NCBI GenBank assembly: GCA_003519585.1
Contig: DOWL01000144.1
Location: 11,453 to 19,110, forward strand
DNA length: 7,658 bases
From: Nocardioides sp.
GTDB taxonomy: Bacteria; Actinomycetota; Actinomycetes; Propionibacteriales; Nocardioidaceae
Reading direction: 5' to 3'
Below, piece after piece: positions 1-6,528 of the stretch. Both the position numbers and the translations under genes were made by a program. Position 1 is the first letter of the stretch. Every line of letters starts with the position of its first letter. Below the pieces are notes generated by a model. The model saw nothing but the letters and a program-made list of their open reading frames with translations. It was not told the DNA's origin and did no database searches.

Positions 1-2384
1 GAATACCCGAATGACAGCACGCCCGCTGGTGGGGTGACCACCAACCCGGCCTCCGTCGCGGCCTTGACCGTCACGCCTCCGGACCCGTCACCGACATAGC
101 TGCCACCCACGGCCGCCTCGACGTGGTACGTGACGCCGACCTGACCGATGAACCTGCACGTCGCGGTTCCCACGCCAGCTGTTTCGGTCGCAGTGACCGA
201 GACGCCCCGGCATACGGCCCACTCGGTGTCACCGTCGGAGATCTCGAAGGCCACGGTTGCCTTGGAGATATCCCCCAACGAGCCAGCCTCGTCGTCGGCT
301 TCGGTGACCGTCGCGACCAACGGCACCTCGACCTCGGTCTCACCCGGGCCGGCGACCACCTCGGCCGGACCCACCGCGACCGTGGCCGCCTCAGGGTCGA
401 TCGAGACGTTCATCGTCGCGGTCTGGCGCTGCAACCCATCTTTCACCTCGACCTTGACTGGATAGGTACCAGGCGCCGCGGCCGCGGTCCCGGTCAGCGT
501 CCAGGTACCCGGCGCGTCGCCCGGATTGAGCTTGAGCGGCAGGGCGGAATCCACCACCTCGGCCGACCACTCCGGCTCAGACCGGTTCGACGTGGCCGAG
601 AACCCGATCTCGACCGGGTCGGAGTACACAAACCGCAACTCATCGGCTGGGGTGGAAACCTCGAGCCCGGTGTTCGGGTGGACCACGACCACGGTGGTCG
701 TCTCACCGGAGAACAGGCCGCCCACCGTGACCGCCACGTTGTAACGGTGGCCGATCTCGCCGGTGAACGTGCACCCGGCCGTCCCGATCCCGATGGTCGT
801 CGTCGCCTCGACCGTGACGTCCTCACATCCGGTCAGCGAAAGGGGCTCGCCGTTCTCCTGGTCCACGACCGCGAAGCTCACCTTCGCAGTCGAGATGGCT
901 GCCAGCGATGGGTCGACCGCGCTGACGGTGGCCGTCAACGGAACCTGCGCCTCGGTGTCGTCCGGAGCCTCCGCGTAGACCTCGGCCGGCTCCACGGCGA
1001 CCTGAGCGGGGTACGGCAAGACGGTGATGGTCTGGGAGTTCTGTCCCTCGTAGAAGCCTCGCACGTTCATCTGGACCGTCAGAGTCTGCGGGAGGTTCGG
1101 CCGGTACTGACATGACGCCGTCCCCGTGTCCGCCCCGGCTGGTAGCTCCACCTTGGCCTCGCACAGGGTCCGCCCCCCGGCGTTGCTGAAAAGCACGGAG
1201 GCCTTACTCAGGTCGCCGGGGGTACCGTCGGACACCTCGGTCACCTTGGCGGCCAGCGTCATCGTCGCTCCGGAGGCCACCTCGGTCTCGCCGGTGTATG
1301 CCACGGTCGCGGAATCGGGAAGCACCCGGATGGTGAATCGGTTCGGGTTGGTCTTGGTCTCGGTGCCGTCACTGACCGAAAGGATGTAGGGATAGCTCGA
1401 CACGGGTCCCTTCGGAGTCCCCTGGAGTCGCCAGGTCGCGGTCTTGCGGTCGGCAGAGATCTCCTGTTTGAGCTCGAGGCCGTCCGGCAGCGTGGCGGGT
1501 TCCCATGTCAGGCTCCACTCAGGGTTGGCCTTGCCCGTCGTGGCGGTGACCACGATCGGCTTCCTCTTCACCCCATCGGACTCTTCGAAGTCCGACACCG
1601 CATCGGTATACGTCGTATCCATCGGTAGTACGAGGTTGGTCTTGGGATCTCGCTTGACGAACGACCAGGTGACCGCCAGTGGGTCGACCCCTTCGACCAC
1701 GTGGATCTCCACCTGACCGCGGGCCGGATCGATGTCGTAGTACTGGCCCGGAGCAGTGACCTCCAGGACGATGCTCTGATCCGTGGCCGGCGCGGCCGCC
1801 CGATAGTGACAACTGGCCACGCCCTGCTGGTTGAACACTGTCCTACAGAGCAGCTTTGGGGTGCCGGTGCTGACATCGGAGAAGACCAACCCCACCTTGC
1901 TCAGGTCGCCGCCCGACATACCCGAGAGGGGATCGTCCTCTCTCACGCTCGCCGTCAACGCCATGTCGAGTTGACCCTGTTTCGCCACCTCGACCTCCTC
2001 TGGGCCGGTGAAGCTCAGCTCCGCGCGCTCCTTGGCGACCACGATGGTGGTGGTGGTCCGCACGGTCTGCTTCGTGATCGAGTCGGTGACCTCGATCGAG
2101 ACCGGATAACTCCCCGGCAGCGCGCTTACCGTGCCTCGGATCCGCCAGCCGGCTCGACTAGGCCGCACCCCGGCACCGGTGGAATAGGCCCTGTCCAGGC
2201 GCAGCCCGGCCGGCAATCCGGTCACCTGCCTGGTCAACTGCGAGGCATCCGCCCCCCCGGACGTGACCGAGAAACCCGGCTCCTGGGTCACCAGGTCGGA
2301 GTACTGGACATCGACCCGCGCCGGCAATCCAGGACCGTCGAACCGCAACGGCTCGGGCTCCAGACCGACCGTCTGAGTCACCGA
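1..2384 (-). repeat. Alternating Ig-like module array (A and B types) in the C-terminal region of the chimera
   Basis: From residue ~908 the protein is built from two alternating beta-sandwich types. A modules resemble putative-Ig (He_PIG-like) domains and carry PEWS, GTWTLTGT and GTYPVKVEVKDG-type motifs. B modules begin like ATVAVGPAEV, contain GDLSKA or GDISKA, and carry a cysteine pair near their centre. The order, approximate by residue, is A1 908-1027, B1 1028-1141, A2 1142-1264, B2 1265-1363, B3 1364-1480, A3 1481-1570, B4 1571-1687, A4 from 1688 into the left edge. B3 to B4 and A3 to A4 both recur with a 207-residue (621-nt) spacing. Each B module has two cysteines (for example the CRGV and TATC segments in B4), consistent with a disulfide formed outside the cytoplasm. 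Such arrays usually act as stalks or carbohydrate- or wall-proximal spacers in secreted enzymes. A surface anchor may lie beyond the window. Confidence 0.75.
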
Positions 2385-5105
2385 CGCGACCAACTGGACC
2401 GGCCCGAGCAGACCGGAAGGGATGTTGTCGTCGGTCAGTGCGTTCTGCGGAGTGTTGGCCACCTGCACCCTGATCAGGTTGGTGCCCACTTTCAACAATC
2501 CCTTGGGCAGATCCAAGGTGTACGGCATCCAGCTCGGCCTCCCGACCAACGTGCCGTTGATGGTCACTGCCGCGACCGTCCTGACATCGCCGAGGTCCAA
2601 GGTCCAATCGAGGTCCTGGGCATTCAGCTGATCGGCTGTGAGGACGAACGAGTCGGTGTACGTCGCGCTACCGGAGTGATTCGGCCGGATGGCGGTCCAG
2701 CTCCCCAACGGACGGGAGTACGTAGTCTGTCCGCCGCTGTCGAAGCGCAGTTGCCAGTTACCGCCCAAAGCGATCGGTGCCGGCACGGTGACCTTGGTCT
2801 CGGTGGGCACCAGCCTGTGGCCCGTCCCGTCGACACCACTCAGGACCCCTGTCCCCGACTCGGTGAACCGCACCTGCGCACTCAGCCCGACCCCCGACGG
2901 CGGCACCGAGGTTGAGACCACCGTGCCGTCCGCGCCCGACAGAAGGGTCGCGTGCGATGGGCTCGGGCCTGGCGTGATCGTCACTCCGACGGGCTCCAGC
3001 CGACCGAGGCTCATCGGCACCACGGTGCCGCCCGGCACGATCCGGTAGACCGGCGCTGGCGTGACCTCGCCGGTGTGCAGGTCCCACACCATCGGCACAC
3101 CTTGGGTCGGGAAGGTGACATCGACCTCCAACGGGGCGAGGTCCAGTGATTCGTTGCTCACCAGGTAGCCGTCGGTGTCGCCCTGGCTGAAGCGCAACGC
3201 CCGCACCTGGGAGCTCGCCGGCGACAACGAGACCGCGGCGCCGCCGAGGGAGGCCACCGCCTCACCCACCGCCGAGACGACGACCGCCTTTGACCTCTCC
3301 TTCATCTTCAGGATGTCGACCAGGACATCGGTCAATGCCGTGTTGCGGCCCTCGATCTCCTGGATCAGTCCTGGCGTGCCCACGAAGACGACCTCGCCAC
3401 CGCTCTGAACGAACGTGCGCAGGGTCTTGGCCGCCTCCAGGGACAAATATGGAGCCTGCGGCACCACCACCGTCCGGTAGGTCATCTGGCCCACCGTCAT
3501 CGTTCCGTCGGCGTTGATCTCGGCATGCGCGAGGACCACCGGGTCATCGGTCAACGCACCCTCGTCGAGCTGGTCGAAGTCGACCTGCGCGTCCTCGAGG
3601 TCGTTCATGGTCTGGATCCAGGCGCCATCGTGCTGATCGTGGGCGGAGACGTTGCGGTCGTGGATCGCCTCGTTGGACCGGCTGGGCTGGAGCAGCGCGG
3701 TCTGCGCCGCCGTTTTGTGCCGGCCGAACTCCATCAGCCGGCCCGCCCAGGTGTTGATGTCGTCCATCCACGGCCACCACGGGTTCTCCGACTGGAATGC
3801 CGGCGGCAAGGCGCTGTCGAGCGTGTCGAACGGCGCGTGATAGAGCGCGAAGTTGACGCCACGCAAGGCTGCGCGCGCGGTGACCTGATGGACATCGTCG
3901 GGGCTGACGTGCCAGCCGAAACCGCCCAGCAGTTCGTCGTAGACCAGAGGCCGGCCCAGTTGGTGGGCCACGCTGGCCGCCGGCCTCGGGAGGAACCGCT
4001 CGGCCTCCCTCTGGTCCGCGGCCGCAATCTTGCCGATCAGGTCGGTGCCAGGCACCTGCGCCCACTGGTGCATCGTCAAGAAGTTCCCCGACGCGCTGAC
4101 CGCGGCGTTCGGCGTGTCCTCGTCGAACAACGGGTTCGAGATGATGCTGACCCCGTTCGTCTCAGCCCACTCGTACTTGGCCTTCCAGTAGACCTCGGCC
4201 CACTGGTCGCTCACGGCCCGGTAGTAGGCCGCCCTCAGGGTCGTGGACTGGGCAGCCGGTCGGTTCATGAACAGGGCCAACATGACCTGAGCGACGTTGC
4301 GGTTCTTCTCCTCCAGCCGCGCGCGCAACCCCTCGTTCCAGGGGATCATGCCCCGCTTCCAGTCCGAGGCTGCCGACTCGTCGTCGGCGAAGCCCTGAAG
4401 GGTGTCGCCGAAGTACTCAGAGAACCTCTTGAGATACTCCCCCATCACGATGTCGTTGTAGGCCTTCTGGGCTTCGGGGTCGAGGCTGTCGATGTAGTCC
4501 GGGTCACCCTGGCTTCGAGCGTACTGGAAATCAAGGACGTGGAGCGCCCACCTGCCCGCGCCGAGCGCGTCGGTCTTACTGCCGCTGCGATAGCTGCTGG
4601 TCAGGTCGACGACCTGGCTGAGGTCAGGTGCGTCGATCGGGACGGCCGCCAGCGCGGCCAGGTTGTCGGCCGGCGGGCCGAGGACCTGGGTGAGATCGAC
4701 AGACTCCCCGGACTGCACCGTCACCATGCCCTGCGCACCTATGCGCAGCGCCTTCATCCTCATGCCGGGATTTGCCTTATACGTCGTCTTGCCGACGGTG
4801 CCGCCGTTGACGACGAGGCCGCCGGCATAACCGCTGGGATACTTGAAGATCACCGCGATCCCGGCCTCCTGGGCGTCTCGCGGTCGCGTGGGGCGGTAGG
4901 GCCCGCCGGCGAGCGTGACCCGGCCGCGGGTCGGGGCGGTGACGCCGCCGAGCACCTTGAGGAGCGTCGACTTGCCGGCGCCGTTCTCACCGACCAGTGC
5001 GTGCACCTCGCCGGGACGGACGGCGAACGCGACACCGTCGAGCGCACGTACGCCGGGGAACTCCACGGTCAGGTCCTCGACCTGAAGCAGCGGGTCACCC
5101 GCCAT
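1..5105 (-). CDS. Chimeric protein: sugar-ABC ATPase N-terminus fused in frame to GH106-like glycoside hydrolase with Ig-like tail (3' end outside window)
   Basis: Start ATG at 5105 has GGAGGTGA upstream with 6 nt between GGAGG and ATG. I read the frame codon by codon to position 1 and found no stop, giving at least 1701 residues. Residues 1-86 match CUT2/RbsA-type sugar ABC ATPases: FPGVRALDGV at 16-25, then GEVHALVGENGAGKST at 32-47 (Walker A K45). From F87 the protein becomes a GH106-like (alpha-L-rhamnosidase family) hydrolase: GRW and YIDSLDPEA-type segments, EYFGDTLQGFADDESA around E243, NPLFDED around E329, and VYDELLGGFGWHVSPDDV around E391. E243 and E391 are candidate acid and base by motif position. 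Next come a GATase-like segment (~530-600), a jelly-roll resembling a galactose-binding fold (~782-905), and Ig-like modules from ~908. The ABC signature, Walker B and any signal peptide are absent, so ATPase activity is not expected and export is doubtful. The frame is certain, the ABC and GH assignments are strong, and GH106 specifically is likely from motifs. Confidence 0.88.
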   Translation of the reverse strand, partial: MAGDPLLQVEDLTVEFPGVRALDGVAFAVRPGEVHALVGENGAGKSTLLKVLGGVTAPTRGRVTLAGGPYRPTRPRDAQEAGIAVIFKYPSGYAGGLVVNGGTVGKTTYKANPGMRMKALRIGAQGMVTVQSGESVDLTQVLGPPADNLAALAAVPIDAPDLSQVVDLTSSYRSGSKTDALGAGRWALHVLDFQYARSQGDPDYIDSLDPEAQKAYNDIVMGEYLKRFSEYFGDTLQGFADDESAASDWKRGMIPWNEGLRARLEEKNRNVAQVMLALFMNRPAAQSTTLRAAYYRAVSDQWAEVYWKAKYEWAETNGVSIISNPLFDEDTPNAAVSASGNFLTMHQWAQVPGTDLIGKIAAADQREAERFLPRPAASVAHQLGRPLVYDELLGGFGWHVSPDDVHQVTARAALRGVNFALYHAPFDTLDSALPPAFQSENPWWPWMDDINTWAGRLMEFGRHKTAAQTALLQPSRSNEAIHDRNVSAHDQHDGAWIQTMNDLEDAQVDFDQLDEGALTDDPVVLAHAEINADGTMTVGQMTYRTVVVPQAPYLSLEAAKTLRTFVQSGGEVVFVGTPGLIQEIEGRNTALTDVLVDILKMKERSKAVVVSAVGEAVASLGGAAVSLSPASSQVRALRFSQGDTDGYLVSNESLDLAPLEVDVTFPTQGVPMVWDLHTGEVTPAPVYRIVPGGTVVPMSLGRLEPVGVTITPGPSPSHATLLSGADGTVVSTSVPPSGVGLSAQVRFTESGTGVLSGVDGTGHRLVPTETKVTVPAPIALGGNWQLRFDSGGQTTYSRPLGSWTAIRPNHSGSATYTDSFVLTADQLNAQDLDWTLDLGDVRTVAAVTINGTLVGRPSWMPYTLDLPKGLLKVGTNLIRVQVANTPQNALTDDNIPSGLLGPVQLVASVTQTVGLEPEPLRFDGPGLPARVDVQYSDLVTQEPGFSVTSGGADASQLTRQVTGLPAGLRLDRAYSTGAGVRPSRAGWRIRGTVSALPGSYPVSIEVTDSITKQTVRTTTTIVVAKERAELSFTGPEEVEVAKQGQLDMALTASVREDDPLSGMSGGDLSKVGLVFSDVSTGTPKLLCRTVFNQQGVASCHYRAAAPATDQSIVLEVTAPGQYYDIDPARGQVEIHVVEGVDPLAVTWSFVKRDPKTNLVLPMDTTYTDAVSDFEESDGVKRKPIVVTATTGKANPEWSLTWEPATLPDGLELKQEISADRKTATWRLQGTPKGPVSSYPYILSVSDGTETKTNPNRFTIRVLPDSATVAYTGETEVASGATMTLAAKVTEVSDGTPGDLSKASVLFSNAGGRTLCEAKVELPAGADTGTASCQYRPNLPQTLTVQMNVRGFYEGQNSQTITVLPYPAQVAVEPAEVYAEAPDDTEAQVPLTATVSAVDPSLAAISTAKVSFAVVDQENGEPLSLTGCEDVTVEATTTIGIGTAGCTFTGEIGHRYNVAVTVGGLFSGETTTVVVVHPNTGLEVSTPADELRFVYSDPVEIGFSATSNRSEPEWSAEVVDSALPLKLNPGDAPGTWTLTGTAAAAPGTYPVKVEVKDGLQRQTATMNVSIDPEAATVAVGPAEVVAGPGETEVEVPLVATVTEADDEAGSLGDISKATVAFEISDGDTEWAVCRGVSVTATETAGVGTATCRFIGQVGVTYHVEAAVGGSYVGDGSGGVTVKAATEAGLVVTPPAGVLSFGY
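4848..5105 (-). other. Truncated ABC-ATPase segment (residues 1-86) of the chimera
   Basis: This is the nucleotide-binding-domain N-terminus of a CUT2-type sugar importer ATPase (the family that energises ribose, xylose or rhamnose uptake), cut at the Q-loop. In intact relatives, GIAVI is followed by a Q-containing loop (HQE or YQE type). Here GIAVI (82-86) is followed by FKYPSG, so the Q-loop glutamine position is occupied by K88. All downstream ATPase elements are missing, as is the second nucleotide-binding domain these ~500-residue proteins carry. By hand count about 10 of 86 codons end in A/T. Just past the junction about 10 of 60 do, including three TAT and one ATA, a mild shift that fits two origins. 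The breakpoint at ~4848 is inferred from where family similarity stops and may be off by a few codons. Confidence 0.85.
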
Positions 5106-5108
5106 CGT

Positions 5109-5116
5109 TCACCTCC
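5109..5116 (-). promoter_or_regulatory. Ribosome binding site of the chimeric gene
   Basis: On the minus strand this reads GGAGGTGA, a near-perfect anti-SD match. GGAGG is 6 nt from the ATG at 5105. It fixes the start and shows that the ABC-derived N-terminus is the translated beginning of the fusion. Confidence 0.85.
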
Positions 5117-5121
5117 GGATC

Positions 5122-5133
5122 TGAATCGATTCA
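5122..5133. promoter_or_regulatory. Candidate LacI-family operator, perfect palindrome TGAATCGATTCA
   Basis: All 12 bases are self-complementary around a central CG, the hallmark of LacI-family operators. It lies 5 bp upstream of the chimeric gene's Shine-Dalgarno sequence, in the 5' leader or just after the promoter, where a bound repressor would block transcription. The divergent gene at 5421 encodes a LacI-family regulator whose hinge carries the leucine (L59) that inserts at a central CG step in this family. A third GAATC half-site sits at 5141-5145. That this regulator binds here is inferred. Confidence 0.7.
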
Positions 5134-5360
5134 CAACACAGAATCAGTTGCCCGCGCACCCCTGACGTGGTTGCGCTCAAGCGACGGCCCGGAGTCGACC
5201 GGAGGCCTCACCGGGCCCGACACCGTCAGCAGCGGAGCATCGTCGTGGGGTCTTCCTTCGGCTCCCACAGTGGCAGTGTGACCACGGTCATAGTCGCCGC
5301 TCAGCGCACAGCCTCCGGCACGAGAAGGAACGGTCGGACACCGTCCGCTACAGTGCTTTC

Positions 5361-5372
5361 GGCAACGTTTCA
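5361..5372. promoter_or_regulatory. Possible second LacI-type operator near the regulator's own start
   Basis: GGCAACGTTTCA shares 10 of 12 positions with the common actinobacterial LacI-type palindrome TGAAACGTTTCA and has a perfect AACGTT core. It sits about 50 bp before the regulator's start codon, so it could mediate autoregulation. The left half is degraded, and it differs from the palindrome at 5122-5133, so it may serve another regulator or be chance. Confidence 0.3.
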
Positions 5373-5409
5373 TAGCCTGGTTCACAGGTGCACAGCACGA
5401 CCCGTCACC

Positions 5410-5414
5410 GGAGG
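5410..5414 (+). promoter_or_regulatory. Ribosome binding site that sets the LacI-family regulator start
   Basis: GGAGG here is 6 nt from GTG at 5421 and only 3 nt from ATG at 5418. The frame is open further upstream to a GTG at 5388, but that codon lacks an SD and would put this site inside the gene. GTG 5421 is therefore preferred, with ATG 5418 as the alternative. Confidence 0.7.
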
Positions 5415-5420
5415 TGGATG

Positions 5421-6437
5421 GTGAACGCGAAGCGAAGCGTCTCGGTCAAAGACGTCGCCACCCGCGCGGGCGTCGCACTGGGCACCGTCTCCAACGTGCT
5501 CAACCGGCCCGACCGGGTCGGCCCCGCGACCCGGGCCCGGGTCGAGCAGGCGATCGCCGAGCTCGGCTTCGTGCGCAACGAGTCGGCCCGCCAACTCCGG
5601 GCCGGCACCAGCCGCACGCTCGGCTACGTGATGCTCGACGCCGGCAACCCGTTCTTCACCGACGTCGCCCAAGGGATGGAGTCCGCCGCCGAGGCGGCCG
5701 GTCTCTCCCTCATGCTCTGCACCAGCGGCCAGCGCGAAGAGCGCGAGTGGCAGCACCTGCATCTGCTCCAGCAGCAGCGAGTGCAGGGCATCCTGGTCAC
5801 CCCCGTCGATCCCGACGCGAGCTCCCTCGAGACGCTGCGCGGTCGAGGCACGCCGGTGGTCATCGTCGACCGCACCCGTCGTGACTCGGCGTTCTGCTCG
5901 GTCGCAGTCGACGACCTGCTCGGCGGTCGGCTGGCGGTCGAGCACCTCATCGACCGCGGCCACGAACGGATCGCCTTCGTGGGCGGTCCGACCAACCTCG
6001 GTCAGATCCGCGACCGGCTCGAGGGTGCCCGGGCGGCGTGGGCGGAGGCCGGCCTCCCCGAGTCGGCACTGACAGTGGTCGCCACGACCTCGCTGGACGT
6101 GCACGCCGGCCGCGAGGCCGGTGCCCGAGTGGCGGGGCTGTCGTCGGCACGTCGTCCGACCGCGGCGTTCTGTGCCAACGACCTGACCGCGCTCGGGCTG
6201 CTCCAGCACGCGATCAGCACCGGCACCCGGGTCCCGGAGGAGCTGGCGATCGTCGGGTACGACGACATCGAGTTCGCAGCCGCCGCTGCGGTGCCGCTCT
6301 CCTCGGTCCGTCAGCCGCGCCACGAGCTCGGCCAGGCCGCGGCCGAGCTGGCCCTCGACGAGGCCCAGGACCCGCTCCACGAGCACCGCCAGATCCTGTT
6401 CACCCCGGAGCTGGTGGCCCGCGAGTCCACCCGCTGA
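5421..6437 (+). CDS. LacI-family transcriptional regulator, likely sugar-responsive
   Basis: This 338-residue protein has the usual length for the LacI/GalR family. Residues 7-26 (VSVKDVATRAGVALGTVSNV) form the DNA-binding helix-turn-helix. The SARQLRAGTSRTLGYV stretch at 55-70 is the hinge, with L59 as the minor-groove leucine. The periplasmic-binding-protein-like effector domain follows, with NPFFTDVAQGME, the VIVDR strand, the DDLLGGRLAVEHLIDRGHERIAFVGG block, FCANDLTALGLL, and a C-terminal VGYDDIEFA segment with SSVRQPRHELGQAAAELAL. It would bind operators as a dimer and release them on binding a sugar or sugar derivative. It is divergent from a gene whose start derives from a sugar-ABC ATPase and whose body is a rhamnosidase-like hydrolase, so control of rhamnose or a related glycoside locus is a reasonable inference. 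The ligand cannot be read from sequence. The gene looks intact and ends at TGA 6435-6437. Confidence 0.93.
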   Translation: MNAKRSVSVKDVATRAGVALGTVSNVLNRPDRVGPATRARVEQAIAELGFVRNESARQLRAGTSRTLGYVMLDAGNPFFTDVAQGMESAAEAAGLSLMLCTSGQREEREWQHLHLLQQQRVQGILVTPVDPDASSLETLRGRGTPVVIVDRTRRDSAFCSVAVDDLLGGRLAVEHLIDRGHERIAFVGGPTNLGQIRDRLEGARAAWAEAGLPESALTVVATTSLDVHAGREAGARVAGLSSARRPTAAFCANDLTALGLLQHAISTGTRVPEELAIVGYDDIEFAAAAAVPLSSVRQPRHELGQAAAELALDEAQDPLHEHRQILFTPELVARESTR

Positions 6438-6454
6438 GGCCCGCACACACGCGA

Positions 6455-6493
6455 CACGGGCTGCCGGTCCCGAGGGGGGACCGGCAGCCCGTG
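6455..6493. terminator. Bidirectional hairpin terminator between convergent genes
   Basis: A perfect 17-bp inverted repeat (arms 6455-6471 and 6477-6493, CACGGGCTGCCGGTCCC and its complement) encloses a 5-nt loop. It lies 17 bp after the regulator's stop and about 35 bp past the stop of the opposing secreted-protein gene. No U-tract follows on either strand, which is common for actinobacterial terminators. Confidence 0.8.
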
Positions 6494-6519
6494 GCTAGAA
6501 CTAGCTGAGGTAGCTCAGC
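6494..6519. repeat. Two short inverted repeats next to the terminator
   Basis: GCTAG-AA-CTAGC (6494-6505) directly abuts the large hairpin. GCTGAG-GTAG-CTCAGC (6504-6519) overlaps its last two bases. They may be extra terminator structure for the minus-strand gene, whose transcript meets them first. They could also be a separate protein-binding site. Confidence 0.45.
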
Positions 6520-6528
6520 GGCGCTGCG

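Larger units (their letters stand above)
5106..5420. other. Divergent control region between the chimeric gene and the LacI-family regulator
   Basis: This 315-bp gap holds the 5' leaders of both divergent genes. It contains the palindromic operator candidate at 5122-5133, an isolated GAATC half-site at 5141-5145, a second weaker operator-like sequence at 5361-5372, and a small inverted repeat CGGAC-acc-GTCCG at 5335-5347. I could not identify convincing -35/-10 pairs. TACAGT at 5349-5354 is a possible -10 for the regulator but lacks a good -35. I see no credible small gene. The short frames here are arginine-rich with no ribosome binding site. Confidence 0.6.

Noticed and set aside
1701..2915. 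404-codon open frame on the plus strand
   Set aside because: It is antisense to the Ig-like region of the chimera. Its composition is Arg/Gln/Asp-rich and low in normal core residues, with no family resemblance.
4754..4765. Internal ATG pair (MRMK, residues 115-118) as the true hydrolase start
   Set aside because: There is no SD upstream and no signal peptide follows, while the ATG at 5105 has an excellent SD. The hydrolase similarity also begins before these codons.
3525..5165. 546-codon open frame on the plus strand
   Set aside because: It is antisense to the chimeric gene, whose domains are recognisable. Its product is rich in Arg, Val and His with no motif, and no ribosome binding site supports it. 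Long shadow frames are expected in high-GC DNA.
5388..5420. Longer start (GTG 5388) for the LacI-family regulator
   Set aside because: It would add MHSTTRHRRWM in front of the HTH, has no SD of its own, and would bury the strong GGAGG at 5410 inside the gene.
5382..6446. 354-codon open frame antisense to the LacI-family regulator
   Set aside because: The plus-strand reading has a full LacI-family domain set, while the antisense product is a Gly/Arg/Glu-rich shadow with no SD.
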